From Nitrospira sp. (lineage in GTDB: Bacteria > Nitrospirota > Nitrospiria > Nitrospirales > Nitrospiraceae), in the NCBI GenBank assembly GCA_031315995.1, contig JALDRG010000003.1:186001-250000 (forward strand): a DNA stretch of 64,000 bases, read 5' to 3'. The stretch's first letter is position 1; each line of letters starts with the position of its first letter. Below are positions 18,165 through 27,113 of this stretch, piece by piece. The translations under genes were made by a program, and so were the position numbers. The notes under the pieces were generated by a model. The model did not search any database. It had not been told where the DNA came from and saw nothing but the letters and a program-made list of their open reading frames with translations.

Positions 18165-18254
18165 CTCGAACGTTAGCCCGCTGGTCGCTGTGATAGGAAG
18201 GATGTGCGACATGCTCGCGCAGCACGGTGTGAATTCTACCGGACAACTAGTTGA

Positions 18255-18284
18255 TTGACAAGCATTTTGGACCACTTCTATAAT
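18255..18284 (+). promoter_or_regulatory. Consensus sigma-70 promoter of tRNA-Leu(GAG)
   Basis: TTGACA (18255-18260) and TATAAT (18279-18284) are both perfect consensus hexamers, spaced by 18 bases. Transcription would start near 18291, about 100 bases ahead of the tRNA. This is the best promoter match that I found in the window and fits a strongly expressed stable RNA. Confidence 0.8.
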
Positions 18285-18388
18285 GCGCTTCCTCTGAAGC
18301 CTGGCGTCTGCGCAGCGAGAACGCGTTTTTCACCGCCATCTCGCCCTTCGCGCACCTCGCTTCATGTTTCGACAGAGAGACACCGGTT

Positions 18389-18472
18389 GCCGAAGTGGTG
18401 GAATGGCAGACACGCACGTTTGAGGGGCGTGTGGCGCAAGCCGTGCGGGTTCAAGTCCCGCCTTCGGCACCA
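18389..18472 (+). tRNA. tRNA-Leu (anticodon GAG)
   Basis: Acceptor stem GCCGAAG/CTTCGGC, anticodon stem CACGT/GCGTG with loop TTGAGGG (anticodon GAG), a long variable arm and T-arm GCGGG-TTCAAGT-CCCGC identify a class II tRNA-Leu. It reads CUC and CUU. Discriminator A is at 18469 and CCA is encoded at 18470-18472. Confidence 0.96.
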
Positions 18473-18869
18473 AATCAACCGTGGTTCGACGGACTCACGA
18501 CCCCTCGACACCTTGCCCTGGCTGCGGCACCTGCCCGAGCGCGCCATCCCTCCTCAGAAACCATTTCTTCTCGACGCACTCGCACCCGTACCGAACTTAT
18601 TTCCGATGATGATCCTCTTGAGGCAAACAAACGGCCCTATTGCACTAGGGCCCAATACCGGTGCGAATTGTCAATCATCTCTAACTGCCTGCTCTGGCTT
18701 GGTGCTATGATATCGGGCAGACGAACAGATTCACTGGACGGTGAACGTAACATCGGTTGGCGGCTGCCATCTGAACGTTCCGCCGAAGCACTCTTCTAAC
18801 CCTATCTCGCATGGTGAGGGAACATCCGCTGAAAATTCAGCCCGCACGGAACAGACGAAGGAGGCGCCA
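18473..18869. other. Intergenic region between tRNA-Leu and histidine kinase gene
   Basis: About 400 bases carry no gene that I can support. They hold a GGCCCTA/TAGGGCC hairpin (18633-18652) and the leader of the downstream kinase. The kinase frame is open from 18741, but the strong ribosome binding site lies only before 18870. Confidence 0.5.
18633..18652 (+). terminator. Small perfect hairpin, possible terminator of the tRNA transcript
   Basis: GGCCCTA, loop TTGCAC and TAGGGCC form a perfect 7-bp stem. No U-tract follows, so intrinsic termination is uncertain. Confidence 0.3.
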
Positions 18870-20480
18870 GTGAGTGCGCAGGACGCAACCAAGGCCTTCT
18901 CGCCGACGGGAGACTTCGGTACCGTTGAGGCCTTTGTCCGAACCCTGTCCGGTCAAGCCTCCATCGGCATCTTTCTGTCGGACCCTGAGGGTCGCACCCT
19001 CTATGTCAATGAACGACTCCGCCGCATCGCCGGACTTCCCGTCACGCCCACGCCGGGGGAATGCTGGCTCCATGCCCTCGCTCCCGAAGATCATGACCTC
19101 ATCTGCGCCGAATGGTCTGGCGCCACGGCCACGAACCGAAGTTTTTCACGTGAGTTTCGTTTCCGACGACCCAACGGCTCAGTGCGCTGGGTCATGGCCG
19201 AGGCCTTTCCGTTGCGCACCGGAGGAGAGTCCTCCGGCGGATATGCTGGAATCGTCCGCGACATTACCCCTAGACAACTAGCCCTGGAAGCCCTGCACGC
19301 GAGCGAGGAACGGTACCGAACGCTGGCTCGTCAGTCACCGCATGCGATCCTCGTCCATGCCGACGACGCACTGTTGTTCATCAATGAGGCTGGCCTCAGA
19401 CTCTTCGGGCTCGTTCCCGCATCTCCGATCGAAGGACGCCCGCTATCGGACTTCTTCCCGATCGAGCTGCTTCGACACCTCCCCTTATCGGAAGGCGCAC
19501 TCGCGCCCGGGCCGACGGCCTCCGTCGAGCGACAATTTATTCGGCCCGATGGGACGCTCATCGTTGTGGAATTGGTCGCGGCCTCGGTCGTGTTCGATGG
19601 ACACTCGGCCGTTCAAGTTCTGGCCACCGATATCACCGCACAGAAAGACATCGCCACACAGCTGCATCGTGCAAAGAAAACGGCGACCATAGCGACACTC
19701 GCCGGAGGTATCGCCCATGAGCTCAACAACTGCCTGACGGCCATCATGGGGTTCTCAGACTTGGCCCTGCCGTCGCTTGCGCCGGATAGCCGCGCCCATG
19801 GACATATCCAGCAAGTCATCCTTGCATCCAAACGAGCGCGCGACCTTGTCACGCAAATGCTCGTATTCGGTCGCCAGACCGACAGCGTGAAACAACCGCT
19901 ATCCCTGGATATCCTCCTGAAAGAAATCCTGCGTATTCTGAAAGGAACATTGCCGGAGAACATCACTCTCCGCGAATGGATTCCCGGCGCCACCAGTCCG
20001 GTGTTGGCCGACCCGCCCCAGATTCATGAAGTCTGCGTGAACCTTCTGGCACAGTCCCAAGAAACCATGAAAGTCAGCGGCGGGGTTTTGGAAGTGCGTC
20101 TCGACAATATCCGCTTCAGCGCCTCGATGACCGGCCACGATCTCCCGCTCCACCCAGGGCAGTATGTGCGCCTCACGATCTCGGATACCGGCGAGGGCAT
20201 CACTCCTGAAAGCCACTCTCGCATGACGAATCCGCTTTTCGTGCCCTCCTCGCCGGGAAGCAAGACTGAAGCGGGCCTCGCGGGGGTACAGCGCATCGTG
20301 AGCGAACATGGCGGGACACTCCGTGCCACCAGCACTGCCGGCCAGGGCACCACCACCGACATCTATCTGCCCGCGATGCTCCATCCCAATTCGGGAGTAA
20401 TCACCGACCTGACCTGTGATGGCGGATCAGCACTCACGGAACCGAAGGAATCTCTTGCTGAGCATGACAAAGAGCGGTAA
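18870..20480 (+). CDS. PAS-domain sensor histidine kinase with eroded ATP-binding motifs
   Basis: GTG 18870 has AAGGAGG 6-7 bases upstream and gives 536 residues. Two PAS domains (about residues 17-140 and 145-262) are followed by a HisKA dimerisation domain with His283 in GGIAHELNN. The G1 box SDTGEGITPE is normal. The N-box reads VNLLAQSQETM where NtrB-type kinases have NLxxNAxxAM, so the key Asn is Gln. The G2 box reads EAGLAG instead of GTGLGL. Kinase activity is therefore doubtful, and the protein may act as a phosphatase or a scaffold. No transmembrane segment is seen, so it is cytosolic. A receiver protein is encoded downstream. Confidence 0.85.
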   Translation: MSAQDATKAFSPTGDFGTVEAFVRTLSGQASIGIFLSDPEGRTLYVNERLRRIAGLPVTPTPGECWLHALAPEDHDLICAEWSGATATNRSFSREFRFRRPNGSVRWVMAEAFPLRTGGESSGGYAGIVRDITPRQLALEALHASEERYRTLARQSPHAILVHADDALLFINEAGLRLFGLVPASPIEGRPLSDFFPIELLRHLPLSEGALAPGPTASVERQFIRPDGTLIVVELVAASVVFDGHSAVQVLATDITAQKDIATQLHRAKKTATIATLAGGIAHELNNCLTAIMGFSDLALPSLAPDSRAHGHIQQVILASKRARDLVTQMLVFGRQTDSVKQPLSLDILLKEILRILKGTLPENITLREWIPGATSPVLADPPQIHEVCVNLLAQSQETMKVSGGVLEVRLDNIRFSASMTGHDLPLHPGQYVRLTISDTGEGITPESHSRMTNPLFVPSSPGSKTEAGLAGVQRIVSEHGGTLRATSTAGQGTTTDIYLPAMLHPNSGVITDLTCDGGSALTEPKESLAEHDKER

Positions 20481-20587
20481 ATTTAGAGCGACAGTCAGAC
20501 GTCGTCGAAGCGCCGTTCTCGGCCGTCTCATGAACGCCGCGACCTAACATCCCAACGCTCGAACATCAGAACGCCTGTGAGGAATGT

Positions 20588-20959
20588 ATGCCATCGGTTT
20601 TGATCGTGGACGATGAAGAGGCGATTCGCCGGCTTCTTCGCAACACACTCGAACAAGCAGGGTATCATGTCCACGAGGCAGCCGACGGCAAAGAAGGTTT
20701 GTCTCACTATCGGCAATCGCCTGCGGATCTGGTGATCATGGATATCCTAATGCCGGACCAGGACGGCCTGGAAAGCATTTTGACGCTCCGTCGCGAATTT
20801 CCTGACGCAAGGATCATGGCCATCACCGGTGGAAGCGACATGATCGGCATCCTCAATTTCTTGGATGTGGCTCGCATGCTCGGTGCGCGCCGTACGCTTC
20901 AGAAACCCTTTGAAATGCAGCAGCTCCTGGATGCTGTTCATGCCGAAATTGCCGGCTGA
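20588..20959 (+). CDS. Single-domain response regulator (CheY-like)
   Basis: The 123-residue receiver domain is complete. Acidic residues are Asp8 and Asp9 (LIVDDEE), the phosphoacceptor is Asp52 (IMDILMP), the switch Thr is Thr80 (AITGG) and Lys106 is in LQKPF. There is no output domain, so it probably acts by protein contact, like CheY, or as a phosphorelay intermediate. It lies 107 bases after the PAS kinase gene, its likely partner. The ATG at 20588 follows GAGGAATGT. Confidence 0.9.
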   Translation: MPSVLIVDDEEAIRRLLRNTLEQAGYHVHEAADGKEGLSHYRQSPADLVIMDILMPDQDGLESILTLRREFPDARIMAITGGSDMIGILNFLDVARMLGARRTLQKPFEMQQLLDAVHAEIAG

Positions 20960-21081
20960 TCGACACTCGCCTCATCTCCGTCCCTTCGTCACACCACTCT
21001 GCGACCTCATTGACTTCCTGCGGATCGATCCGCACACTAACGCCCGCTTTTATTTCTCCCTCATCCAAGAAAGATGTGGTC

Positions 21082-21519
21082 ATGATAACGTGGTGGACTC
21101 CGCACCTACACGCGGTACTAGGCGGCATTGTCGTCGCGATCGGGGTATTCGTCATGTGGGAGCAAGCGGCGACAGCCTGGGCGCTGATCATTGCCGCCGT
21201 CGCGACCACCTTTCTCTGGTGGCAGGGACGAAGCATCGGAGCCGTTTGGGCGTGGACCACACTGGGGCTCGGCATCGAAAGTATGACCTGGCCGATCGTA
21301 ACCATGATCCGGATGCGGACGGGAGGCAGTCAGCCGACCGAGGCACAGATGGAAACGATTCTGAACGCCGTGCTCTTCGGACTCTTCACATCGGTATTCT
21401 GGATCACCTTCGCCTTCGGACTGTTCAAGCGACTACGAGAACGGAACGCCCCGCCGACACCACTCCCTGGGACAGAGCCGGTCGCGGCACGGAGCAAAAA
21501 GAAGCGGCCACGGCGCTGA
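21082..21519 (+). CDS. Hypothetical integral membrane protein
   Basis: From ATG 21082 (AAGAAAG upstream) the product is 145 residues with four hydrophobic segments, including AVLGGIVVAIGVFVMW, ALIIAAVATTFLWW and AVLFGLFTSVFWITFAFGLF. It ends in a basic cytoplasmic tail (SKKKRPRR). The frame is open from 21010, but the extra residues are not hydrophobic or otherwise convincing. No family is recognised. It ends 7 bases from the convergent priA stop. Confidence 0.6.
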   Translation: MITWWTPHLHAVLGGIVVAIGVFVMWEQAATAWALIIAAVATTFLWWQGRSIGAVWAWTTLGLGIESMTWPIVTMIRMRTGGSQPTEAQMETILNAVLFGLFTSVFWITFAFGLFKRLRERNAPPTPLPGTEPVAARSKKKRPRR

Positions 21520-21525
21520 TCCGCG

Positions 21526-23901
21526 TCAGGCCATAGCGATCGGATCGACATCGATATCGAACCGGAGACCACCTCGCCGCGATCCTCGTTCAAGCGTCTC
21601 ACGTGTCCGCACGACCAGTTCTCTGCCTGCCTCAGGGGAAAGAGACTTGACCAAGATCTGCCAACAATACCGACCTCGCACCATCGCATGCGGTGCCGGA
21701 GACGGCCCCAAGATGATCACTGTGCTCGACTCTCCCTCCGCACTGGCGGCATGCTGCGACATGATCGAGCCACAACCGGCTTTTATATCCAGCCTCGCTG
21801 CGCCTGCAACCTCCGCTCGTAAGAGCGCTGCCCACCGATCGGCCGCTTGGGCCACCATCGGTTCAAGCGTCCCGGACACATCCAGCCTCACCAGAGAGGT
21901 CAGAGGCGGGTACTGAAGCATCTGCCGAAAGGCCAGCTCCTGTTCAAGAAAAACCGCATCGTGGCCGGTGGCAAGCGCCACCATCGCGTGATGAACCGTC
22001 AACCGAGTCTGTACCATCACCACGCCCCCGGCATGAGCGGGCCGGGCCAATTCCACGGCATCCATGAGACCATGGTACGTCCGTTCCGCCGAGCGAAAGT
22101 CGGGAACATGAAGACCGGCATCCGCATCCGGCACCGCCACAAACGCCGCTTGCCCCTGAAGGCCCAATCGGAACAACATCTGCGTACCAATCACGACGTC
22201 CAGTTCGTCGGCGGCGAGTAATCGGTTAAACGCCCGGGCGTCAGCAGGCCGGCGGATCGTCTCGCCATCCACCCGGCCTACGCGCGCCTGAGGAAACTTC
22301 CGTCGGACGGCCTCTTCGATACGCTCCGTCCCTGACCCAACCGGTTCCAACTTGAGCGATTGGCACTGGTGGCAGTGATCCGGAACAGGTTTCGTTCGCC
22401 CGCAATAATGGCACCGCACATGATTTCGCCGTTTGAAAAACGTCAGCACAACACTGCAGGCATCACACTGCGGCATGGCTCCACAATCCGCGCAATGTAA
22501 AACACTCGCAAACCCTTTACGGTTCAAATACAAAATCGCCAGGGCGTTCTGCCGCAGGGCGTCCCGAATGCCCTCATACAGAGGAGGCGACAGCAGGGTT
22601 CCTGCCGGGATCTCCCTGGCATACGCTTTCAGATCGATCACCCGCACGCTCGGAGCGCTTGCTGAGGCGCGATAGACGCAGACCTTCATCTCTCCCTGCT
22701 GCGCCGCCGCCCAGCTCTCAAGCGACGGATGGCTCGAAGCCAGCACCAGCAGGGCTCGATCACAGGAGGCGCGTCGCCGCGCCACCTCTCGGGCATGGTA
22801 CCGTGGTACCTGCTCCTCCTTGAGGGATACATCATCTTCTCCTTCCACCCACACCAGCCCCAATCCACCCAAGGGCGCAAACACGGCCATGCGGGTGCCG
22901 ACGAGTATCGTGGCCGAGCTAGCCTGCGCTGATTGCCACACCGCCGTGCGCGCACGTGCCGAGAGGCCGCTGTGAAGGAGCAACGGCCGTTCTCCCACAG
23001 CCATCAAGGATTCGGCCAATCGACCGGCATTCTCAACGTCGCCCGTGACGACCAACACGCGCCGTCCACGGCAAACGGTGGCTCGAATGGCCTGCACAAG
23101 ACACCAGAACCTGGTGTCGCGCCCCCCCTGAAGCAGCAGGGATGCACCTGCGTCCTGCGACAGCGCCTGATCCACGGTTGTCGGCCACGCTGCCGCTTCC
23201 GGAGGCGGCGGCAGGGCATCGATCGTCACCTTCGCAAGATGCGCCTGCGCTGACTCTTGAGGAAAATTCCGGTTTCCCCGAGGAGCCTTCGGAACGACCG
23301 CATCGTGACGATGAACGACCAGCCCCTTCCGAATCAGTCCCTGCAACGCGCGGGCGATACGGGACTTATCACCCTGTGCAAGCGTCGCCTCCGTGAGACC
23401 CCTGGGGCGACGACGAAGACGTGCGAGCACCTGCGCTTCAACTTCCGACAAGCCCTCAAGAGACGAGGGGGTGGTCATGCCCTGCTCCGTCGGCAGGTAC
23501 CGCGATTGACGCCGGTCGACCTGATCAACGGAAGGCAGGACCAGCTTGATGCATTGCCCCCATGGGGCGGCATACCGATCCGCCAGCCAGCGACTCAAAT
23601 CAATTTGAGCAGGGGTGAGGAGATGGTTCGGAGACGCAGGAGCGAGGGCACGGACGGCTTTCAATCCCTGCTCCGGCGCGCCGAGTGGCAGGCGGTCATG
23701 CACGGCTGTGACGAGGCCGTGCAGGTCTTGGGACCCGAACGGCACGATCACTGATTGTCCAATCGCGACCTGGCCGGTGAGCTCAGACGGGATCACATAG
23801 GTGAAGGGACGGTGAAGACGGCGAGGCAGCACCACATCGACATACACAGGGGAAGGCGCAGGAGCCACCGATGGGATACCAGGCACACGTTGATCGAACA
23901 T
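21526..23901 (-). CDS. priA: Primosomal protein N' (PriA) with degenerate helicase motifs
   Basis: PriA rebuilds replication forks after collapse. The 791-residue protein keeps the N-terminal DNA-binding domain (VYVDVVLPRRLHRPFTYV). It also keeps all eight zinc-site cysteines (about 470, 473, 479, 482, 497, 500, 510, 513) and the C-terminal domain. The helicase motifs are eroded. Walker A is QGGRDTRF instead of GVTGSGKT (residues 258-265). The DEEHD box is EGEDD. Motif III GSATPS is ASSHPS. Motif VI, normally QVAGRAGR, is DAVELARP. ATP-driven unwinding is therefore unlikely, as in actinobacterial PriA. ATG 23901 is preferred because TAGAAT ends 6 bases upstream. GTG 23919 is the longer alternative. 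Confidence 0.9.
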   Translation of the reverse strand: MFDQRVPGIPSVAPAPSPVYVDVVLPRRLHRPFTYVIPSELTGQVAIGQSVIVPFGSQDLHGLVTAVHDRLPLGAPEQGLKAVRALAPASPNHLLTPAQIDLSRWLADRYAAPWGQCIKLVLPSVDQVDRRQSRYLPTEQGMTTPSSLEGLSEVEAQVLARLRRRPRGLTEATLAQGDKSRIARALQGLIRKGLVVHRHDAVVPKAPRGNRNFPQESAQAHLAKVTIDALPPPPEAAAWPTTVDQALSQDAGASLLLQGGRDTRFWCLVQAIRATVCRGRRVLVVTGDVENAGRLAESLMAVGERPLLLHSGLSARARTAVWQSAQASSATILVGTRMAVFAPLGGLGLVWVEGEDDVSLKEEQVPRYHAREVARRRASCDRALLVLASSHPSLESWAAAQQGEMKVCVYRASASAPSVRVIDLKAYAREIPAGTLLSPPLYEGIRDALRQNALAILYLNRKGFASVLHCADCGAMPQCDACSVVLTFFKRRNHVRCHYCGRTKPVPDHCHQCQSLKLEPVGSGTERIEEAVRRKFPQARVGRVDGETIRRPADARAFNRLLAADELDVVIGTQMLFRLGLQGQAAFVAVPDADAGLHVPDFRSAERTYHGLMDAVELARPAHAGGVVMVQTRLTVHHAMVALATGHDAVFLEQELAFRQMLQYPPLTSLVRLDVSGTLEPMVAQAADRWAALLRAEVAGAARLDIKAGCGSIMSQHAASAEGESSTVIILGPSPAPHAMVRGRYCWQILVKSLSPEAGRELVVRTRETLERGSRRGGLRFDIDVDPIAMA

Positions 23902-24021
23902 GCGGCATTCTAACAACACCGAACCGGAGCGACAATCACGGCCTCGCCAAGCAGACGCTGAGGTGAGTCCGTATCAGAAGCAGGAGTCGATCGACAGAAA
24001 GGCGAGATCCGACGAACCTAT

Positions 24022-24054
24022 GGCGACCGGCCTCCTCGAAGGAGGCCGGTCGCC
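24022..24054 (-). terminator. Perfect 15-bp inverted repeat after the OmpA-like gene
   Basis: GGCGACCGGCCTCCT (24022-24036), loop CGA and AGGAGGCCGGTCGCC (24040-24054) pair perfectly. The hairpin lies 9 bases past the stop of the minus-strand gene ending at 24063. It has no U-tract on that side. It is a likely 3'-end structure that terminates or stabilises the message and also separates it from priA. Confidence 0.55.
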
Positions 24055-24062
24055 GTCACACA

Positions 24063-25625
24063 TTACGAGCCAGGCGGGGGCGATGTTGTCTCACCTCCAA
24101 CAGGTGCACCCGGCGTTGCCACATCCGAGGAGGAGGCAGTGTGATCCGTAATTGCATCCACAGGAGCCGATCCGACCGGAGTAGTCGGCGCCGATGGTAC
24201 GACTGCGACCGCCGCCGGCATTGCGTCCGATTGGTTATACAGAACCTGCCCGGGACTTGACCCACTCTCACTCACCGGCGCCTTCACAGATTGGGCCTGG
24301 ATGCCCTCTTCAACTGAATCGAGCACGACCTCAATGCGTCGGTTCTTTTTTCGACCCTCTTCAGTCCCATTGCCGGCAACAGGGCGGCTGGCGCCATACC
24401 CCACAGCAGATAACCTCGCCGAATCCATTCCACCCTTCTCGATCAGATACCGCACGATCTCGCTCGCACGGGCTTTAGATAATTCCCAATTGGTCGGGAA
24501 CACTCCCTTCAGCGAGGGACCGATTTCCATATTGTCGGCGTGACCTTCTACACGCACCTGCTGAGAGGCGGCAATAGTACCCAAGTACTCCGCCAATCGT
24601 TCGAGAACCGGCACGCCGGCAGGTTTTACTTTCACTTCCCCCGATTCATATTCCAATTGATCCGCCAGATCATCCAGATTGATCCTGGTGCCTCCACGAG
24701 GACGCTCGACCTCGGGCTGACTGATCGAGCGCAACTTGCTCGACGTCCCCGCAGCAATGTCTGTCCTGTCCGTCATCACCGGCCGGACCGTGGCTGCCGG
24801 AAGATCCGAGTCCCCGTTCTCATGTAGCATCGCCTCAGCAGGCAAGGGGTGCTTGGAGCGAAGACGATCGCCGATCAGGGCACGGGCCGTCGCCTTGGAT
24901 AACACTGCAGTGGCCGTATGCGGTTCAGTGGAGAGAATCTTCACTTCCCCGATTTTCCGCTCGGGGAGTCCACCGCCCGTACGGAAGACTTCCAGATAGT
25001 CGCCGGGGTGAAGGCCGTCGCTCTGTCCCTTATCGAGATACACCAGGTTTCCCTGCGACACGAGCGACATATGTTTATCGGCCTGCAACTCAACAATCAT
25101 GGCTTCGATTTCGCCGTCCGCTGAGGAGGTCTCGACTATCTCTTCGACCGAAAGCGGAGTGAATCGCATGACCGGATCACCCGGTGAGAGAGGGCCGTAG
25201 GAGCGAACGATCTGAACGCCGACCAGTACCGGATCCAACTGTATAACTTTCACCACCCCCACGCGATTGATGATGTAGCCCAAGTACTGTTTGGTGATCG
25301 GGTGGAACACTTTCCGTGAGCGCCGATATACCGTATAGAGATCACCGAGCGCCGCATCGCCGGGATTCCTCAATTTAAGATACAGCGTATCCGTTCCTGA
25401 CCAGCCCAACATCATCCGGTTGCCGAAGAGTTGATTGTCGCCGGTCATCACATTGACGACCCCGTCGATCGGCATCTCCTGTCGAATCGAGCCAGCGGCA
25501 TACGTCAGGGCTGCCTCACCCAGTCGCACGCTTTGAGCGTTCTGAGCATGAAGGGGGAGAGCCGTCATGGTCACGAGACTGCAGCACAGGATGATCAGGC
25601 TGGCGCGCATGGGTAATGTCCTCAT
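24063..25625 (-). CDS. OmpA-family peptidoglycan-associated envelope protein
   Basis: From ATG 25625 the product is 520 residues with a signal peptide ending PLHAQ. The first 280 residues form a region with repeated GDLYTVYR and GDYLEVFRTG strands, suggesting small beta or LysM/flagellar-assembly-like folds. An OmpA C-terminal domain follows (about residues 320-435), with VRVEGHADNMEI, LSKARASEIVRYLIEKGG, LSAVGYGASRPVAGN and GRKKNRRIEVVL. These are the peptidoglycan-binding motifs. The last 75 residues are Ser/Pro/Ala rich. It probably tethers the outer membrane to the cell wall. Another start is ATG 25610. Confidence 0.85.
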   Translation of the reverse strand: MRTLPMRASLIILCCSLVTMTALPLHAQNAQSVRLGEAALTYAAGSIRQEMPIDGVVNVMTGDNQLFGNRMMLGWSGTDTLYLKLRNPGDAALGDLYTVYRRSRKVFHPITKQYLGYIINRVGVVKVIQLDPVLVGVQIVRSYGPLSPGDPVMRFTPLSVEEIVETSSADGEIEAMIVELQADKHMSLVSQGNLVYLDKGQSDGLHPGDYLEVFRTGGGLPERKIGEVKILSTEPHTATAVLSKATARALIGDRLRSKHPLPAEAMLHENGDSDLPAATVRPVMTDRTDIAAGTSSKLRSISQPEVERPRGGTRINLDDLADQLEYESGEVKVKPAGVPVLERLAEYLGTIAASQQVRVEGHADNMEIGPSLKGVFPTNWELSKARASEIVRYLIEKGGMDSARLSAVGYGASRPVAGNGTEEGRKKNRRIEVVLDSVEEGIQAQSVKAPVSESGSSPGQVLYNQSDAMPAAVAVVPSAPTTPVGSAPVDAITDHTASSSDVATPGAPVGGETTSPPPGS

Positions 25626-25772
25626 ATTGATCACACCTAGGAGGGTTATCTGTAGCAACCTTAGCAAAGAGCAGGGGGTTGTCAAGAAACGGGATGGACG
25701 TGAAGGGTTTGATTCAGGCTCGCACGGGTGTTATCGTGGTCGTCTCATCGATGGTGACGACTCGACGAGCAT

Positions 25773-26048
25773 CTACTTCACGACGTCTGAATATACGAGG
25801 TACGACATGGGAACGGAGAAGCGGCGCATCAACACCCAAATGCCCCGCAGAATCAAAGTTCCAACCGCCACGCCCATGGCCTCGGAATGGGATATCAGTG
25901 TTGGATCTCCTCCGAGGGCGCTGAGAACCCCCGCCGACAGAATGAAGACGGGCACTTTGAACCACCAAGCCTCCGTCGATACTTGCTCAACACCGCCCAA
26001 GAAGAGGGCGAACCATTTCGACTCCCCGCCGTAATACAGTTGCCTCAT
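25773..26048 (-). CDS. Small hypothetical membrane protein
   Basis: A 91-residue frame has two hydrophobic segments (VPVFILSAGVLSALGG and AMGVAVGTLILRGIWVLM). It lies between the OmpA-like gene and the divergent nuo operon. No good ribosome binding site precedes ATG 26048 and no family is recognised. The membrane pattern is the only support. Confidence 0.4.
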   Translation of the reverse strand: MRQLYYGGESKWFALFLGGVEQVSTEAWWFKVPVFILSAGVLSALGGDPTLISHSEAMGVAVGTLILRGIWVLMRRFSVPMSYLVYSDVVK

Positions 26049-26111
26049 AACTGCTGGACAGTATTCACTTTCTAGGACTTTCGGGACTAGAGGCCTAGGT
26101 CCTTTGTGCGC

Positions 26112-26141
26112 TTGCTATTAAAAATAGGCAGGGGCTAAGAT
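26112..26141 (+). promoter_or_regulatory. Possible promoter of the nuo operon
   Basis: TTGCTA (26112-26117) and TAAGAT (26136-26141) are spaced by 18 bases, each a 4/6 match. Transcription would start about 48 bases before nuoA. This is a weak prediction; no other candidate in the 147-base gap looks better. Confidence 0.3.
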
Positions 26142-26195
26142 TCCGACCTCCTATATAAGCCCTTTAAGTCCTCAAACCTGTTGAGGTTCGAGCCT

Positions 26196-26579
26196 ATGGC
26201 CGGTTCCGAGCTCCTCTTAGAGTACCTGAGCCGATATTTTCCTATTCTGCTGTTTGTGTTCATCGCGCTCGCGTTCGGCGCTGGCACATTGCTCATCAGC
26301 TACTTCGTTCAACCGAAGTACCCGGAACCGGAGAAACTTTCCACCTATGAGTGCGGATCTGAACCTTTTTCCGATGCTCGTATGCCATTCCCTGTCCGCT
26401 ATTACATCTTTGCCATGTTGTTCGTCATTTTCGACGTCGAAGTCATCTTTCTGTATCCCTGGGCCATTGTCTTCAACAAGATCGGCCTGATCGGTCTGGT
26501 GGAAATGTTGATTTTTATAGGACTTTTCCTCGTCGCCTATGTCTATGCTTGGCGAAAAGGAGCTTTGGAATGGGACTGA
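26196..26579 (+). CDS. nuoA: NADH-quinone oxidoreductase subunit A
   Basis: From ATG 26196 (TGAGG upstream) the product is 127 residues with three membrane helices. It has the NuoA/ND3 hallmarks: the matrix loop YECGSEP with its redox-switch-type cysteine, and [12 protein letters not shown] in helix 2 with the conserved acidic pair. It forms part of the junction between the quinone-binding Q-module and the proton-pumping arm. It opens a 13.7-kb operon and overlaps nuoB by 10 bases. Confidence 0.95.
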   Translation: MAGSELLLEYLSRYFPILLFVFIALAFGAGTLLISYFVQPKYPEPEKLSTYECGSEPFSDARMPFPVRYYIFAMLFVIFDVEVIFLYPWAIVFNKIGLIGLVEMLIFIGLFLVAYVYAWRKGALEWD

Positions 26580-27097
26580 TTCAGCTTGGAGGCCACGACA
26601 AAGACGGTACTCCTGATGTGATCACCCTGACGGTTGAAAAAGCCGTCAACTGGGCCCGTAAGGGATCCTTGTGGCCCATGACCTTCGGATTGGCCTGCTG
26701 TGCCATCGAGATGATTGCCGCGGTTTCTTCCCGTTACGACATGGACCGATACGGAGCCGGCGTGTTTCGGGCATCCCCGCGACAGTCTGATCTGATGATC
26801 GTCGCCGGAACCGTCTGTCGTCGTATGGCGCCCGTCATTCGCAAGATTTATGACCAAATGCCGGAACCGAAATACGTGATCGCCATGGGGTCGTGCGCCA
26901 CATCGGGGAATATTTACGACAGCTACAGCGTGGTGCAGGGAGTCGACCGCTTCGTCCCGGTCGATATTTATGTGCCGGGATGTCCGCCGACTCCAGAGGC
27001 CTTATTCGATGGCATTCTGAAACTGCAAGAGCGCATCATGCAAAAGCGTGTGTTCCTGACGCAACCGAAAGAAGTGAAGGCCGCCCTGAAAGTCTGA
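26570..27097 (+). CDS. nuoB: NADH-quinone oxidoreductase subunit B
   Basis: ATG 26570 is preceded by AAAAGGAGC inside the end of nuoA and gives 175 residues. The four ligands of the N2 [4Fe-4S] cluster are present: the Cys pair in GLACCAIEM, the Cys in [10 protein letters not shown] (written [10 protein letters not shown] here) and the Cys in [11 protein letters not shown]2 donates electrons to quinone, so this subunit is competent for the terminal step. The longer frame from TTG 26549 has no support. Confidence 0.96.
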   Translation: MGLIQLGGHDKDGTPDVITLTVEKAVNWARKGSLWPMTFGLACCAIEMIAAVSSRYDMDRYGAGVFRASPRQSDLMIVAGTVCRRMAPVIRKIYDQMPEPKYVIAMGSCATSGNIYDSYSVVQGVDRFVPVDIYVPGCPPTPEALFDGILKLQERIMQKRVFLTQPKEVKAALKV

Positions 27098-27113
27098 CGG
27101 ACGAACGCAGCCG

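Noticed and set aside
18741..18869. Upstream start for the PAS histidine kinase
   Set aside because: No ribosome binding site there, whereas AAGGAGG directly precedes GTG 18870.
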